Shown: positions 8,111-16,471 of the stretch, in pieces
How the letters are laid out: each line of letters begins with the position of its first letter
Position numbering within the stretch: position 1 is the stretch's first letter
Assembly (NCBI RefSeq): GCF_004208415.1
Contig: NZ_CP035758.1
Coordinates: 11,098,001 to 11,162,000, forward strand
DNA length: 64,000 bases
Source of the DNA: Ktedonosporobacter rubrisoli
GTDB lineage: Bacteria > Chloroflexota > Ktedonobacteria > Ktedonobacterales > Ktedonobacteraceae
Reading direction: 5' to 3'
Notes under the pieces: model-generated
Seen by the model: only the letters and a program-made list of their open reading frames with translations
Database searches by the model: none
What the model was told of the DNA's origin: nothing
Translations under genes and position numbers: made by a program

Positions 8111-8674
8111 ATGATTTCACTCTCACGTTTACTAGTGCTTGGCATGCTTGCGCGTGGTCAGATGCATGGCCACCAGATTCGGCGAGAAGCTGAGCTGCGC
8201 GATGTTGAGCAATGGGCCGGGATCAGACCTGGAGCATTATATGGTGCCTTGCACCGCCTTGAAGAAGAGGGCTTGATTCAGCCCTCCCATACCGAACAGG
8301 CTGGCCGGTTTCCGGCGCGTACGGTTTACTCTATCACCGCCGAGGGACGCAAGGAGTTAGGCATTTTACTGGAAGCCGCGCTCCAACAGGCGGATTTTGC
8401 CCTTGGTCCATTTGACGTGGCTCTGCTCGTAGCCGATGCGCTCCCCGCTGATGAGAGGCGCAAACTTATTGCGCGACGTATGGCGCGTCTGAGCGCACAG
8501 CTTGAAAGCCTGGTTGCAGACCGCCAGCAACTCAAAGCGCAAGGCCGTTTGGGAGCAGTTGAGGAAGCCCTTATGCGTCATGCAGAGGTCCACCTGGAAA
8601 GCGAATTACGTTGGCATGAGGAAGTACAGCCGCTGATCGAACAGCTCGATCAGCTTCCACAACAAAAGGAGTAA
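8111..8674 (+). CDS. PadR-family transcriptional regulator
   Basis: A 187-residue winged-helix protein. The PadR signature is clear: RLLVLGMLARGQMHGHQI, then GALYGALHRLEEEGLIQ (recognition helix) and the wing FPARTVYSITAEGRKEL. The C-terminal half (residues about 90-180) is Leu/Ala/Gln-rich and is expected to form the dimerising coiled coil of the AphA-like subfamily. Possible starts are GTG 8099, ATG 8108 and ATG 8111; the last has GGAG six bases upstream and is preferred. The four-base gap to the SnoaL-like gene indicates a two-gene operon. PadR regulators usually respond to phenolic or other small ligands; the ligand here is unknown. Confidence 0.9.
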   Translation: MISLSRLLVLGMLARGQMHGHQIRREAELRDVEQWAGIRPGALYGALHRLEEEGLIQPSHTEQAGRFPARTVYSITAEGRKELGILLEAALQQADFALGPFDVALLVADALPADERRKLIARRMARLSAQLESLVADRQQLKAQGRLGAVEEALMRHAEVHLESELRWHEEVQPLIEQLDQLPQQKE

Positions 8675-8678
8675 CCCT

Positions 8679-9143
8679 ATGTCCGAACAGAATATCCACG
8701 TAATCCAGCAGTTGTTTGAAGCCTTCAATACTGGCGATTTCACTCTAGCAGAAGCCGTGATCGCCCCCGAGTACCTGAATCATGAAGCGCTCGATGATGA
8801 GGAGGAGCGAGCACAACGGCGTGGGCCAGAAGAATTAGCAGCTTCTATCAAGTGGCTGCGAGATGCTTTCTCCGATCTGCACTTCGAGATCCAGGAAGTT
8901 ATTGCTGCAGGGGAAAAGGTGGTGGTGCGCGCGCTGATGACTGGTAAGCATACCGGGCCGTTTATGCAAGTGGCTCCGACAGGAAAAAATATCTCTTCTG
9001 AACAAGTGCATTTGTTCCGCCTGATCGATGGGAAAGTCGCCGAACATCGCGCGAGACGCGACGACCTGGGGATGTTGCTCCAGATTGGAGCCGTGAGCTT
9101 TCATGGTTCCCAGGGAGCCGCTTCCTCATCTTATGCGCGCTAA
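8679..9143 (+). CDS. SnoaL-like polyketide cyclase / ester cyclase family protein
   Basis: A 154-residue NTF2-fold protein. It starts NIHVIQQLFEAFNTGDF and carries a YLNHEA block, the segment KWLRDAFSDLHFEIQEVIAAG and TGKHTGPFMQVAPTGK, ending in HLFRLIDGKVAEHRARRD. These are hallmarks of the SnoaL-like ester cyclase subgroup. AAAGGAG lies seven bases before the ATG. It is the second gene of the padR operon, so its product may act on, or produce, the ligand sensed by the regulator. It is related to the gene at 5699. Confidence 0.85.
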   Translation: MSEQNIHVIQQLFEAFNTGDFTLAEAVIAPEYLNHEALDDEEERAQRRGPEELAASIKWLRDAFSDLHFEIQEVIAAGEKVVVRALMTGKHTGPFMQVAPTGKNISSEQVHLFRLIDGKVAEHRARRDDLGMLLQIGAVSFHGSQGAASSSYAR

Positions 9144-9495
9144 GCAAGCGATTCGCCCGGTTGTACGCCTCTACTTTTGCCTGCGCGACTGGAGAGGCGT
9201 GCCATATCCTTCATGGAGGTGAAGAAAGAAGCTGAGGCCTGGTTGGTGGAAAACTAGCTCTGCTGTAACTTTATCCCATAGATTCTATACTACGTATATT
9301 TCCGACTAAAGATTTTAATATAAGCATATTAAGTCGATATGTGTCAATGAACCTTTTCACAGACATACTCTATATTTTCTCTATACTTATTTCATAGAGG
9401 ATTGGAGATCTGTGACATAAGCAACTAGCCTCATGCACCTGCTATTATAATCTAATCCTCTTAATGATTGATATTATAAGGAGATATTGTTAGAA
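9144..9495. other. intergenic region upstream of the lipoprotein gene
   Basis: About 350 AT-rich bases. No gene, RNA or clear terminator was recognised. A well-formed AAGGAG at 9478-9483 belongs to the following gene. Confidence 0.5.
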
Positions 9496-10113
9496 ATGCG
9501 TCAGAAAACCTTTATTTTGAGTATGCTATGTACGCTCCTGATAGCTGGAATACTGACTGCCTGCGGCTCAACGCCTGCAACAGATACACAAACTCTGCCC
9601 ACAACATCTACAGCAACCAGCCAGAGCACTCCTACAACAACGAGTAACCAGGCTACAACCACACCAGCCGATGGAGCCAGCCAGCCCACGGCAACTACAC
9701 CGGCGGCGCCAACGCAGGCATCGAATAATGGTTCGTCTACATTTGACGTAACGGTAAGAAAAATCCCATCCCATCAGGCTGTTGGAAGCACGCTAGACGT
9801 TTTGACCACACCACAAGGTTTCACCCTTTACACTCACTTTTTGCGTGGGGCAAGCGGCTTTACCTGTGACGGCGCTTGTGCGAAGATCTGGCATCCCCTG
9901 CTCTTCAAAGGCACGGGAGAGCCTACATCCGCGGTAAAGCTTCCTGGTAAATTGAGTGTAGGAAGTGACGCGCTGGGGAATCGGGTCGTCATGTATCAGG
10001 GATACGTCCTCTATACAAGCGTGAAGGATAAAGCGCCTGGCGATTCCAATGGAAGCAGGGCTGATAATGATCCCTGGCAGCCCGCCGTTCCTGACGATCC
10101 TGTTGGCCTTTAA
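9496..10113 (+). CDS. secreted lipoprotein with COG4315-type repeat domain
   Basis: A 205-residue exported protein. Residues 1-23 form a lipoprotein signal (RQK, hydrophobic core, then LTAC) with Cys23 as the lipidated residue. Residues about 25-85 form a Thr/Ser/Pro/Ala-rich linker. The C-terminal 110 residues match the secreted-repeat family COG4315: TTPQGFTLYTHF and CDGACAKIWHPLLF, then GNRVVMYQGYVLYTSVKDKAPGD. Each half carries the Y-x-[FWY] and C-x-x-x-C-x-x-x-W features of that family. Its function is unknown; it should sit on the outer face of the membrane. The ATG at 9496 gives a clean signal peptide; a TTG at 9487 is an alternative because AAGGAG is somewhat far (12 bases) from the ATG. 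Confidence 0.85.
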   Translation: MRQKTFILSMLCTLLIAGILTACGSTPATDTQTLPTTSTATSQSTPTTTSNQATTTPADGASQPTATTPAAPTQASNNGSSTFDVTVRKIPSHQAVGSTLDVLTTPQGFTLYTHFLRGASGFTCDGACAKIWHPLLFKGTGEPTSAVKLPGKLSVGSDALGNRVVMYQGYVLYTSVKDKAPGDSNGSRADNDPWQPAVPDDPVGL

Positions 10114-10222
10114 CTGAGAAGAACAAGCATGCTTCGTCGCTTCTTGCCCAATCAGAGAAAGGCGGGGAGCAGGGCTAGTCTGGCTTTGTCCTTGAGCAGC
10201 CTCGTATACGTCCAAAGGAAGC

Positions 10223-10259
10223 AAAAAAGTAGAGGGCGGGTCTCGCAACCACCCTCTAC
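10223..10259 (-). terminator. rho-independent terminator of dps
   Basis: Read leftward, GTAGAGGGTGG (from plus 10249-10259) pairs with the complement of plus 10229-10239 with one G-U pair, and U6 follows (plus 10223-10228). It lies 72 bases beyond the dps stop codon in the right orientation. Confidence 0.8.
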
Positions 10260-10331
10260 CACTCGCAATCCCGCCGTGCAGTTGATGTGTGCTGGAGTCT
10301 GCACAGCGAAATACGGTTTCTGCCCGCCGGG

Positions 10332-10895
10332 CTATTGCGTATTATTCATGCCCTGGCAGACCTCAAACATGAACCACTTATTTCTTTCTACCTTATCGAG
10401 GATATCCTGTAGCAGATTGCTGGTAGGCGTATCGCGATTCTTCTCGCAGACCTCAATTGCGTCGCGTAGAGACTTAGCGATATGGTTATCGTCATCCACA
10501 AGCTGACGCATCATATCGCCAGGCGAAACATATTCCCGGTTATCATCCTCGATGGTCTGCAACTCACTGATGTGAGTAACGCTGCGAATCGTCGTGCCAC
10601 CTACGCGCCGGATGCGCTCGGCCATTACATCAACCGAATCTAGCAGCGCGTCAGCCTGCTCGTCGAGCAGCAAATGATAGTCGCGGAAATGCGAGCCGGA
10701 CATATGCCAGTGGAAGTTCTTCGTTTTGACATAAAGCGCGAAGGCATCAGCAATCAGCGGATTCACAGCATTCGTTACGGCCTGTACCTCTTGCGGCGTT
10801 AGATCGGTTACCGTGGCTAACTGCGCAGGAGCAGGAAAGGTCTTAACCTGGGTACTTGTCGTCGTCGTGGTGTGAGTCCTTTGCTTAGTAGTCAT
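10332..10895 (-). CDS. dps: Dps-family ferritin-like DNA-protection protein
   Basis: A 187-residue protein of the Dps/ferritin superfamily. It oxidises and stores iron with hydrogen peroxide in a dodecameric shell and protects DNA in starvation or oxidative stress. The intersubunit ferroxidase site is visible: KNFHWHMSGSHFRDYHLLLDEQ supplies the conserved His, Asp and Glu, followed by the DSVDVMAERIRRVGG helix. The N-terminal 35 residues are Thr-rich with several Lys and Arg, and could be the flexible DNA-binding tail. GAGGAGG precedes the ATG by about eight bases. The gene stands alone with its own terminator. Confidence 0.95.
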   Translation of the reverse strand: MTTKQRTHTTTTTSTQVKTFPAPAQLATVTDLTPQEVQAVTNAVNPLIADAFALYVKTKNFHWHMSGSHFRDYHLLLDEQADALLDSVDVMAERIRRVGGTTIRSVTHISELQTIEDDNREYVSPGDMMRQLVDDDNHIAKSLRDAIEVCEKNRDTPTSNLLQDILDKVERNKWFMFEVCQGMNNTQ

Positions 10896-11295
10896 ATATA
10901 CTATCCTCCTCGTTCAGGTGTATGGTGAACAGTTACAATTCCTTCGCCCGAACAAACTGTTAACGGTGCTGGGTGAGAAGATTGTGAGCGCCCTCTTTAT
11001 TCAAACAGAGCTTAATCAGGTACCGCTTGAGCTGTTTTATGCTGCGGAGACGCATCCCCGTCGTCTTTGCGGCCTTAATGGTTCCGCTCTTAACACGCAG
11101 ACCTGAACGCAAAGGTTACATGTATTGGGGGATGCTTATAAATTGTGGATAAAGATTAAGCTATCCCCTGGCCTGGCGATACTGCGTGAAGCGGTAAGTG
11201 AGTGTGTGAGAGGTACCGGATTTCCGGGTAGGAATGCAGCTATTGGAAGAGGATAGAAAAGTAGTTCTTGCCGAAAGCAAAGGAAATATCTAGTT
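10896..11295. other. intergenic region with no gene recognised
   Basis: About 400 bases between the leftward dps and the rightward pentapeptide-repeat gene. A 62-codon open frame (10918-11106) lacks a ribosome binding site and similarity that I know. The region should hold both promoters, but no convincing consensus boxes were found. Confidence 0.45.
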
Positions 11296-12294
11296 ATGCA
11301 CCTCAAACAATTAGCGATCCTTAAACAAGGAGTGGAGGCCTGGAATGCCTGGCATAAAGAATTTATTGCAATCCCAGATCATACTATCATTCAATATGTT
11401 TCTCCGATTGACCTGAGCGGAGCCGATTTATGTGGTATGGATCTGAGCGGTCTGGAGCTAGATGGCACTAATTGGAAAGTATCTATGTGGGACACATCTC
11501 CACGGGTTATCCCCGCGATTGATTTCAGGGCTGCCAGATTCAGGGGTGCCAATTTGCATGGCGCTCGCCTCAGCCATGTCCATTTCGATAGAGCGGATTT
11601 CTCGGGAGTCGATTTGGGAGAAGCGATTTTTATTTCGCCTCGATTACGTGACGCCAATTTGAGCCGAGCCAACTTGTCTCATGTCCAGATTGAGGGAGGG
11701 TATATGATAAGGGTTGATTTGCGCGAAGCTGACCTGAGCGGCGCTAAATTACAACAAGTCAATGTGGGAGGGATAGATCTGCAGGGAGCTTGTTTACGCG
11801 GAGCTGATCTGTGTATGAGCCACACCGGGTTCGATCCCATGGCAAATTTCAGTAGAGTAGATTTGTCGGAAGCCAAGCTGAGCCAGATGGATCTAGATGA
11901 TGCCCTCATGAAGGAAGCTAATCTGAGCGCAGCCAACCTGACCTTTTGCCAGCTAAAAAGGGCAAATCTTTCAGGTGCGAAGCTGAGATCTACCCATTTG
12001 AGTAAAGTGTGGCTGCGTGCTGCTAATTTAGGCGGAGCGGATCTGAGAGGAGCCAGCTTGAGAAACGTGGATTTGAGCGGAGCTTGCTTACATGGAGCTG
12101 ACTTAAGGGGCTCAGAGCTTGTGGATGTTCGCTTGAGCGGAGCCGATCTGAGGGGCGCTAACCTTGAGGAAGTAGATCTCTCTAGCGCAGATCTGCAGGA
12201 AGCGGATCTGCGGGGGGCCAAATTCAACTGGGTCTTTCTGCTCGAAGCTTCGACACGTGGCGTCAATCTTGGTAATATAAAGATAGACATATAA
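11296..12294 (+). CDS. pentapeptide-repeat protein
   Basis: A 332-residue protein. After a short N-terminal segment (residues 1-35, with GVEAWNAWHKEF, which often precedes such domains), nearly all of it consists of A(D/N)LxX pentapeptide units from about residue 40 to the end. Examples are ADLCG, ADLSG, ANLSH and ADLRG. It should fold as a right-handed quadrilateral beta-helix. Known roles of such folds range from DNA mimicry (MfpA/Qnr gyrase protection) to scaffolding; nothing here specifies one. No signal peptide is seen, so it is cytoplasmic. The Shine-Dalgarno (AAAGGA) is about 14 bases from the ATG, rather far. Confidence 0.9.
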   Translation: MHLKQLAILKQGVEAWNAWHKEFIAIPDHTIIQYVSPIDLSGADLCGMDLSGLELDGTNWKVSMWDTSPRVIPAIDFRAARFRGANLHGARLSHVHFDRADFSGVDLGEAIFISPRLRDANLSRANLSHVQIEGGYMIRVDLREADLSGAKLQQVNVGGIDLQGACLRGADLCMSHTGFDPMANFSRVDLSEAKLSQMDLDDALMKEANLSAANLTFCQLKRANLSGAKLRSTHLSKVWLRAANLGGADLRGASLRNVDLSGACLHGADLRGSELVDVRLSGADLRGANLEEVDLSSADLQEADLRGAKFNWVFLLEASTRGVNLGNIKIDI

Positions 12295-12711
12295 GGCCTC
12301 TTTGCAGTTCAACAGTATGAGCATATGACAGAAATTATAGATGCATCAAGCTCTACCATCAGCCCTAAATCGAGGCAGAGAGCGCGGGGTAACAGCAACC
12401 TCGGCTATCGTTGATTTGGAAGATCCAGGTAAGCAAGCTTTGCATAACTTTATCTTGCCTGCTGTGTGTTGCTGTAGAAGGGGCAGAGCCGTAGGCTGAT
12501 TAGAGCTATTATAAGCAGGATTTTGGATAGATAGCGCTAATTGTTATGAAAATAACTGCAAATAATAGTATAGTAGGACAAATGCTCGCAAATAATAGTA
12601 TAAGAGACAAACACTCGCAAATTTCTCAGTAATATGCTATTTTTACAATAGGGTTAAAAAGATTAATTAAGACTACATGAACAAATATTGAGAAAGCGAT
12701 ACATAAGAAAA
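12295..12711. other. intergenic region containing a direct repeat
   Basis: Some 400 AT-rich bases without a gene. The right half holds the tandem repeat described at 12558-12616. No terminator with a T-run was found after the pentapeptide-repeat gene. Confidence 0.5.
12558..12616. repeat. two tandem 29/30-bp direct repeats upstream of a methyltransferase gene
   Basis: Copy 1 (12558-12587) and copy 2 (12588-12616) both begin GCAAATAATAGTATA and end ACAAA-C/T-G/A-CTC. A third copy starts (GCAAAT at 12617) and breaks off. The copies differ by one base in length and by a few substitutions. They end 95 bases before the methyltransferase start and could be protein-binding sites or simple slippage products. 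Confidence 0.6.
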
Positions 12712-13602
12712 ATGGAAGAAGAACTTACTGCTCAAGATATCCCGCAAGAAACACGCTATCCGATCGATGTAGAGAATGTGGCCGAGATGGCTCGTCTGGC
12801 CCGCCAGGCGCGGGCCATTACTATTACCATAGGTCTGCTGCCGGCTGAGATAGAGCTTGATGATGGTCAATCCGTGCTGGATATTGGTTGTGGTCCGGGT
12901 GAATGGGTGCTTGCGCTGGCAAAGCTACATCCCGATACGCAGATAAGCGGGATCGATATATCCAAAGCGATGACACAGCATGCTCGTTCTCTGGCTCAGA
13001 AGGATGGAATACCTAATGCGCACTTTAGAGTCATGGATGCAACGCGATCGTTAGTCTATGCCGACGCTAGCTTTGATCTGGCCCACGCGCGCATCGTAAG
13101 CAGCTTTCTCTCGCCAATCCTGTGGAGACAATTGTTGCGTGAATGCTATCGCGTGCTCAAGCCAGGTGGTATATTTGTAGGTGTGGAGAGCGACGACGTA
13201 GGAAGTTCGAACAGCCCTTCCCTCTCGCGCTTGATGAGCTTATTTATGAGCGCTCTGCAGAAAGCTGACTTTTGTTTTACCCGAGCTGGCGAACATTGCG
13301 GCATTGTGCCTATGTATCCCTATTTGCTCAAAGAGGTTGGCTTTAGCGGGGTTCGGCGCGAGCCCTTGTTGCTCGACTATTCCTATGGGGCGCCGGCCTA
13401 TGCCGAAATGACCCAGAACTGGGCTATCTCCTACAATCTCATGAAGCCATTTCTTGAGCGCTTGACTGGAGAGAGCCAGGATGCGCTTGAGGCGTTGCGT
13501 CAGCGCGCTATCAAAGAAATGCAGGCACCTGATTTTTGCGCAGCTATCTTTCTCCAACGCATCTGGGCCCGCAAGGCAGCACGCGAAAATGGCGATAATT
13601 GA
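12712..13602 (+). CDS. class I SAM-dependent methyltransferase
   Basis: A 296-residue enzyme with motif I VLDIGCGPGEWVLALAKLHP, motif II ISGIDISKAM, and a conserved CYRVLKPGGIFVGVE after strand 4. Layout and C-terminal half (LLKEVGFSGVRREPLLLDYSYG, then KPFLERL) mark it as a paralogue of the enzymes at 6974 and 16472. The ATG at 12712 is taken as start; a TTG 24 bases upstream is also open and neither has a good Shine-Dalgarno. It is followed 131 bases later by another methyltransferase on the same strand. The substrate is unknown. Confidence 0.8.
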   Translation: MEEELTAQDIPQETRYPIDVENVAEMARLARQARAITITIGLLPAEIELDDGQSVLDIGCGPGEWVLALAKLHPDTQISGIDISKAMTQHARSLAQKDGIPNAHFRVMDATRSLVYADASFDLAHARIVSSFLSPILWRQLLRECYRVLKPGGIFVGVESDDVGSSNSPSLSRLMSLFMSALQKADFCFTRAGEHCGIVPMYPYLLKEVGFSGVRREPLLLDYSYGAPAYAEMTQNWAISYNLMKPFLERLTGESQDALEALRQRAIKEMQAPDFCAAIFLQRIWARKAARENGDN

Positions 13603-13733
13603 GGATCTTGCGCGCGCCAAGGTCGGAGCAATTCGACCTTCATGCCAGGCCCTGATAAGCCAGTAGCGTTCCAGGAAGAAAGTTGCTTAGCAAGCGGGAA
13701 CGAGAGAATAGCGTAGAAGGAGTCAAGTTATCG

Positions 13734-14519
13734 ATGGCACAAAGCCCTGAACAGATGGCTGCCGAATATCGAGGGTATGCGGAAGCCTTTAAAGATCAAA
13801 GCGTCGTAGAAGCTTATCGCTATCGTCATGCCTATCCAGGCGAACTCTTCAGCATCCTTGATGAACTGGCAGGAGCACAGCGTGCCAAAGTCCTCGACGT
13901 TGGCTGTGGGCGCGGCGATATCGCGCGCAATCTGGTTGCGCTGGTCGAGCGCGTGGATGCCGTAGACGTGTCGCTACAGATGATTCAAAAGGGGAAGCAG
14001 TTGCCCAACGGCGACCATCCTCGTTTGCACTGGTTGCACGGGCGGATTGAGGAGGTAGAGCTCGATCCGCCATATACTTTGATCACGGCCGGCGACAGCA
14101 TTCATTGGCTGGATTGGTCACTCATCATGCCCCGCTTTCAGCAAATCCTTGCAAAAGGCGGATATCTGGCCCTGGTCGAGCGCTGGGCCGAGCCAGATCC
14201 CTGGTCCATACTCAGCGAGCTTCTGCCCCACTATAGAACCGATAAATACTATGCGCAGCAGCTTGGGTTGGAAAAGCAAAACCTGTTTCAAAAAGTGGGC
14301 GAGCGCAAGACCAGTGCCGAAGCATTTGCGCAATCCATCGATGACTATATAGAATCCTACCATTCGCGCGTCGGCTTCTCCCGCGAGCGCATGGGACAGG
14401 AACGGGCCGCCGCCTTTGATAGGGAGGCGCGCAAGCTGCTTCAGCAAGCCTACCGCACGGGCACGATCACCTTCCAGGTTGGCGCACGGGTTATCTGGGG
14501 CTTTCCACAGAAGCCTTAA
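13734..14519 (+). CDS. class I SAM-dependent methyltransferase
   Basis: A 261-residue methyltransferase with motif I VLDVGCGRGDIARNL, an AVDVS acidic strand-end and a TAGDSIHWLDW segment, which replaces the usual strand-4 region and resembles methyltransferases of the Methyltransf_11/25 group acting on small molecules. It is of a different subfamily from its neighbour at 12712. The start ATG 13734 has GAAGGAG about 11 bases upstream; an upstream TTG at 13683 is in frame but less likely. It converges with the exporter gene and is separated from it by a hairpin. Confidence 0.8.
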   Translation: MAQSPEQMAAEYRGYAEAFKDQSVVEAYRYRHAYPGELFSILDELAGAQRAKVLDVGCGRGDIARNLVALVERVDAVDVSLQMIQKGKQLPNGDHPRLHWLHGRIEEVELDPPYTLITAGDSIHWLDWSLIMPRFQQILAKGGYLALVERWAEPDPWSILSELLPHYRTDKYYAQQLGLEKQNLFQKVGERKTSAEAFAQSIDDYIESYHSRVGFSRERMGQERAAAFDREARKLLQQAYRTGTITFQVGARVIWGFPQKP

Positions 14520-14555
14520 TCTTTCAATAAAGGCTTGGCGCGCCAGGAAGAAACT

Positions 14556-14581
14556 GGAGGTCGAGATAAGCACCGACCTCC
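14556..14581. terminator. hairpin between convergent methyltransferase and exporter genes
   Basis: GGAGGTCG (14556-14563) pairs perfectly with CGACCTCC (14574-14581), loop of ten bases. It lies in the 78-bp gap between two convergent stop codons. Neither side has a strong T-run, so its terminator role is inferred from position. Confidence 0.5.
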
Positions 14582-14597
14582 GCTTGCAAATCAGCCT

Positions 14598-16097
14598 TTA
14601 GTCGTGAGGGCTATCGCTTTGCTTAACGCTCGAAGCTGCCGAGCGCACCTGGGGCGCTATTGTGGCCGTGCTTTGTGCATGCTTGCTCTCACGCACAACC
14701 GAAAAGATGATGGCTAGCACGCAGATCAGCACAGAAGCTAGAAAAGCATGGCTCATGCCATCTGTAAAGGCGCGCGAGATCGAGGCCTGTAAATGGCCAA
14801 CCGTACCAAGGAAGACAGCATTTACCAATTGGGGAGGCATTGAGGAGGCAGCTACAGCCAGAGCGAGGGCAAAGCTACAGATCATGCCCACGTTGCGCAT
14901 TGTATTTAAAGTTGCCGATGCAACGCCCAGGCGCGTACGAGGTGCCGCGCCCATCGTCGTGCTGGTGTTGGGTGACCAGAATAGCGCTCCGCCTAAGCCC
15001 ATCAGCGTAAGGGCCAGAGCGAGAATAATATATGTAGTAGTTGGCGTGAGAAAGATCAGGACGACCAGGGCGAGGGCCTGAATGACGAGGCCGACCGAGG
15101 CTGGTGTTGCACCTTTGAAACGATCGTGATCGGCCCAGCGTCCCCCAAAGGGTGAGATCAATGAAGTGAAGAGGGGCAAGGGCAGAATGAGAAAGGCCGC
15201 ACTTAGCGCATCGTAGCCGCGTACCCCTTGTAGATAAAAGATCAGCAGAAAGTTCACGGCAAACATAGCCAGAGATTGCAGCGTTGCTGCTGCCACCGAG
15301 AAAGCATAGACGCGATTATCGAAGAGATGTAAGTCAAGGATCGGATTTGGCGTGTGTCGCTCCCATAAAATAAAGGCCACAAAGGCAATGATGGTAACTG
15401 CAAAGAGCGAAAGCACCATGGGCGAGAACCAGCCAGCCCCAATGCTACTCATCAAGCCGAGTAAGAGGCAAATCAAGCCAACGCAGAAAAGAAGTGCTCC
15501 CAATAGATCAAAGCGTTCGCCACGTGGGTTGGGCGCGATATCGTGCAGGAGCAGATAGGCGGCCAGCGTCCCGATAATCCCAATGGGGAGATTTACAAGG
15601 AAGATCCAGCGCCAGCTTGCCACCGCTAAAATAAAGCCGCCAAGGACCGGCCCCAAAACGCTGCCGGCCCCCCAGGTAATAGAATTAATTCCCATAGCCT
15701 GGCCACGCTGCTCCGGCGGAAAGACCTCTGTGATGATGGCCATCGAATTGGCCGAAAGCATTGCTCCGCCTGCTCCTTGAAGCACACGTGCTCCGATAAG
15801 CATCGTATCACTAGCCGAAAAGCCACAGAGCACAGAACCAAGGGTAAAAATAACAAAGCCAAGATTGTAAAGCCTGACCCGGCCAAACATATCTGCAAAG
15901 CGCCCGAAGGTAAGCTGAAAGACTGTATTTACCATCAGGTAGCCCATGATAACCCAGGTCATGCGAACAAGATCAGAATGCAGATCCTGGAGCATATTGG
16001 GCAGCGCTAGAATAACGATAGTTGTATCGATGGCGGCCATGAGCGAACCAATTGTCGTGACGGTCAACGCAATCCACTTGTAAGCGGGCTTCTTCAT
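14598..16097 (-). CDS. MFS drug:proton antiporter, DHA2 (EmrB/QacA) family
   Basis: A 499-residue integral membrane protein with about 14 hydrophobic segments, the topology of the DHA2 family. Motif D1-like residues AAIDTTIVILALPNM in helix 1, QLTFGRFADMFGRVRLYNLG (motif A, between helices 2 and 3) and GAGGAMLSANSMAI followed by GSVLGPVLGGFI (motif C, antiporter signature in helix 5) are all visible. It should export hydrophobic drugs or a metabolite. The start at 16097 follows AAAGGATGC; an upstream ATG at 16148 would overlap the putative operator. A double TTGTACAA palindrome just upstream suggests control by a dimeric repressor, not encoded next to it. Confidence 0.9.
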   Translation of the reverse strand: MKKPAYKWIALTVTTIGSLMAAIDTTIVILALPNMLQDLHSDLVRMTWVIMGYLMVNTVFQLTFGRFADMFGRVRLYNLGFVIFTLGSVLCGFSASDTMLIGARVLQGAGGAMLSANSMAIITEVFPPEQRGQAMGINSITWGAGSVLGPVLGGFILAVASWRWIFLVNLPIGIIGTLAAYLLLHDIAPNPRGERFDLLGALLFCVGLICLLLGLMSSIGAGWFSPMVLSLFAVTIIAFVAFILWERHTPNPILDLHLFDNRVYAFSVAAATLQSLAMFAVNFLLIFYLQGVRGYDALSAAFLILPLPLFTSLISPFGGRWADHDRFKGATPASVGLVIQALALVVLIFLTPTTTYIILALALTLMGLGGALFWSPNTSTTMGAAPRTRLGVASATLNTMRNVGMICSFALALAVAASSMPPQLVNAVFLGTVGHLQASISRAFTDGMSHAFLASVLICVLAIIFSVVRESKHAQSTATIAPQVRSAASSVKQSDSPHD

Positions 16098-16123
16098 GAA
16101 TTTGCATCCTTTACCTGCAGAGG

Positions 16124-16148
16124 TTGTACAATCTATCTTGTTGTACAA
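16124..16148. promoter_or_regulatory. two TTGTACAA palindromes upstream of the exporter gene
   Basis: The 8-bp palindrome TTGTACAA occurs at 16124-16131 and 16141-16148, 17 bp centre to centre, each preceded by G. They begin 27 bases upstream of the exporter start. The arrangement fits two dimer sites of a TetR- or MarR-like repressor; the binding protein is not known. Confidence 0.5.
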
Positions 16149-16471
16149 ATTATATGTCTATGATTTAGTAAAATGTAAGTTGTCCAAAAGTACAGTCCAC
16201 TTATACGCTGTAATTTTATGCTCCATGTTTCACGTAATATTTCAAAGAGAGAAGTGCAGGAAGGTTGCCTCGTACCACTGGGATTACTGCACGACAAGAT
16301 CAGCAAGCTGTGTTATGCGATGCAGATGCGCTTGCATGGTACAGAGGCCTCCTGCTACCCATTGCTAAGTACTTTACCCTTTTATATAATGAGCAAGCGG
16401 GCCAGTGATGCATCTGCAGCTGGAAGAGAGGCACAGGACGAGCCCGCAAATATAGAAGAGAGAGCTATTGT
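16149..16471. other. intergenic region between divergent exporter and methyltransferase genes
   Basis: About 320 bases with no gene recognised. Apart from the palindromes at its left edge, I see no clear promoter box or RNA. Confidence 0.45.

Noticed and set aside
10918..11106. 62-codon frame between dps and the pentapeptide-repeat gene
   Set aside because: No Shine-Dalgarno, no recognisable domain; overlaps the expected divergent promoters.
11679..12290. 203-codon leftward frame inside the pentapeptide-repeat gene
   Set aside because: It is an antisense shadow caused by the repetitive codons of the pentapeptide repeats.
12558..12622. CRISPR-like array
   Set aside because: Only two and a fraction copies, directly adjacent without spacers, and no cas genes nearby.
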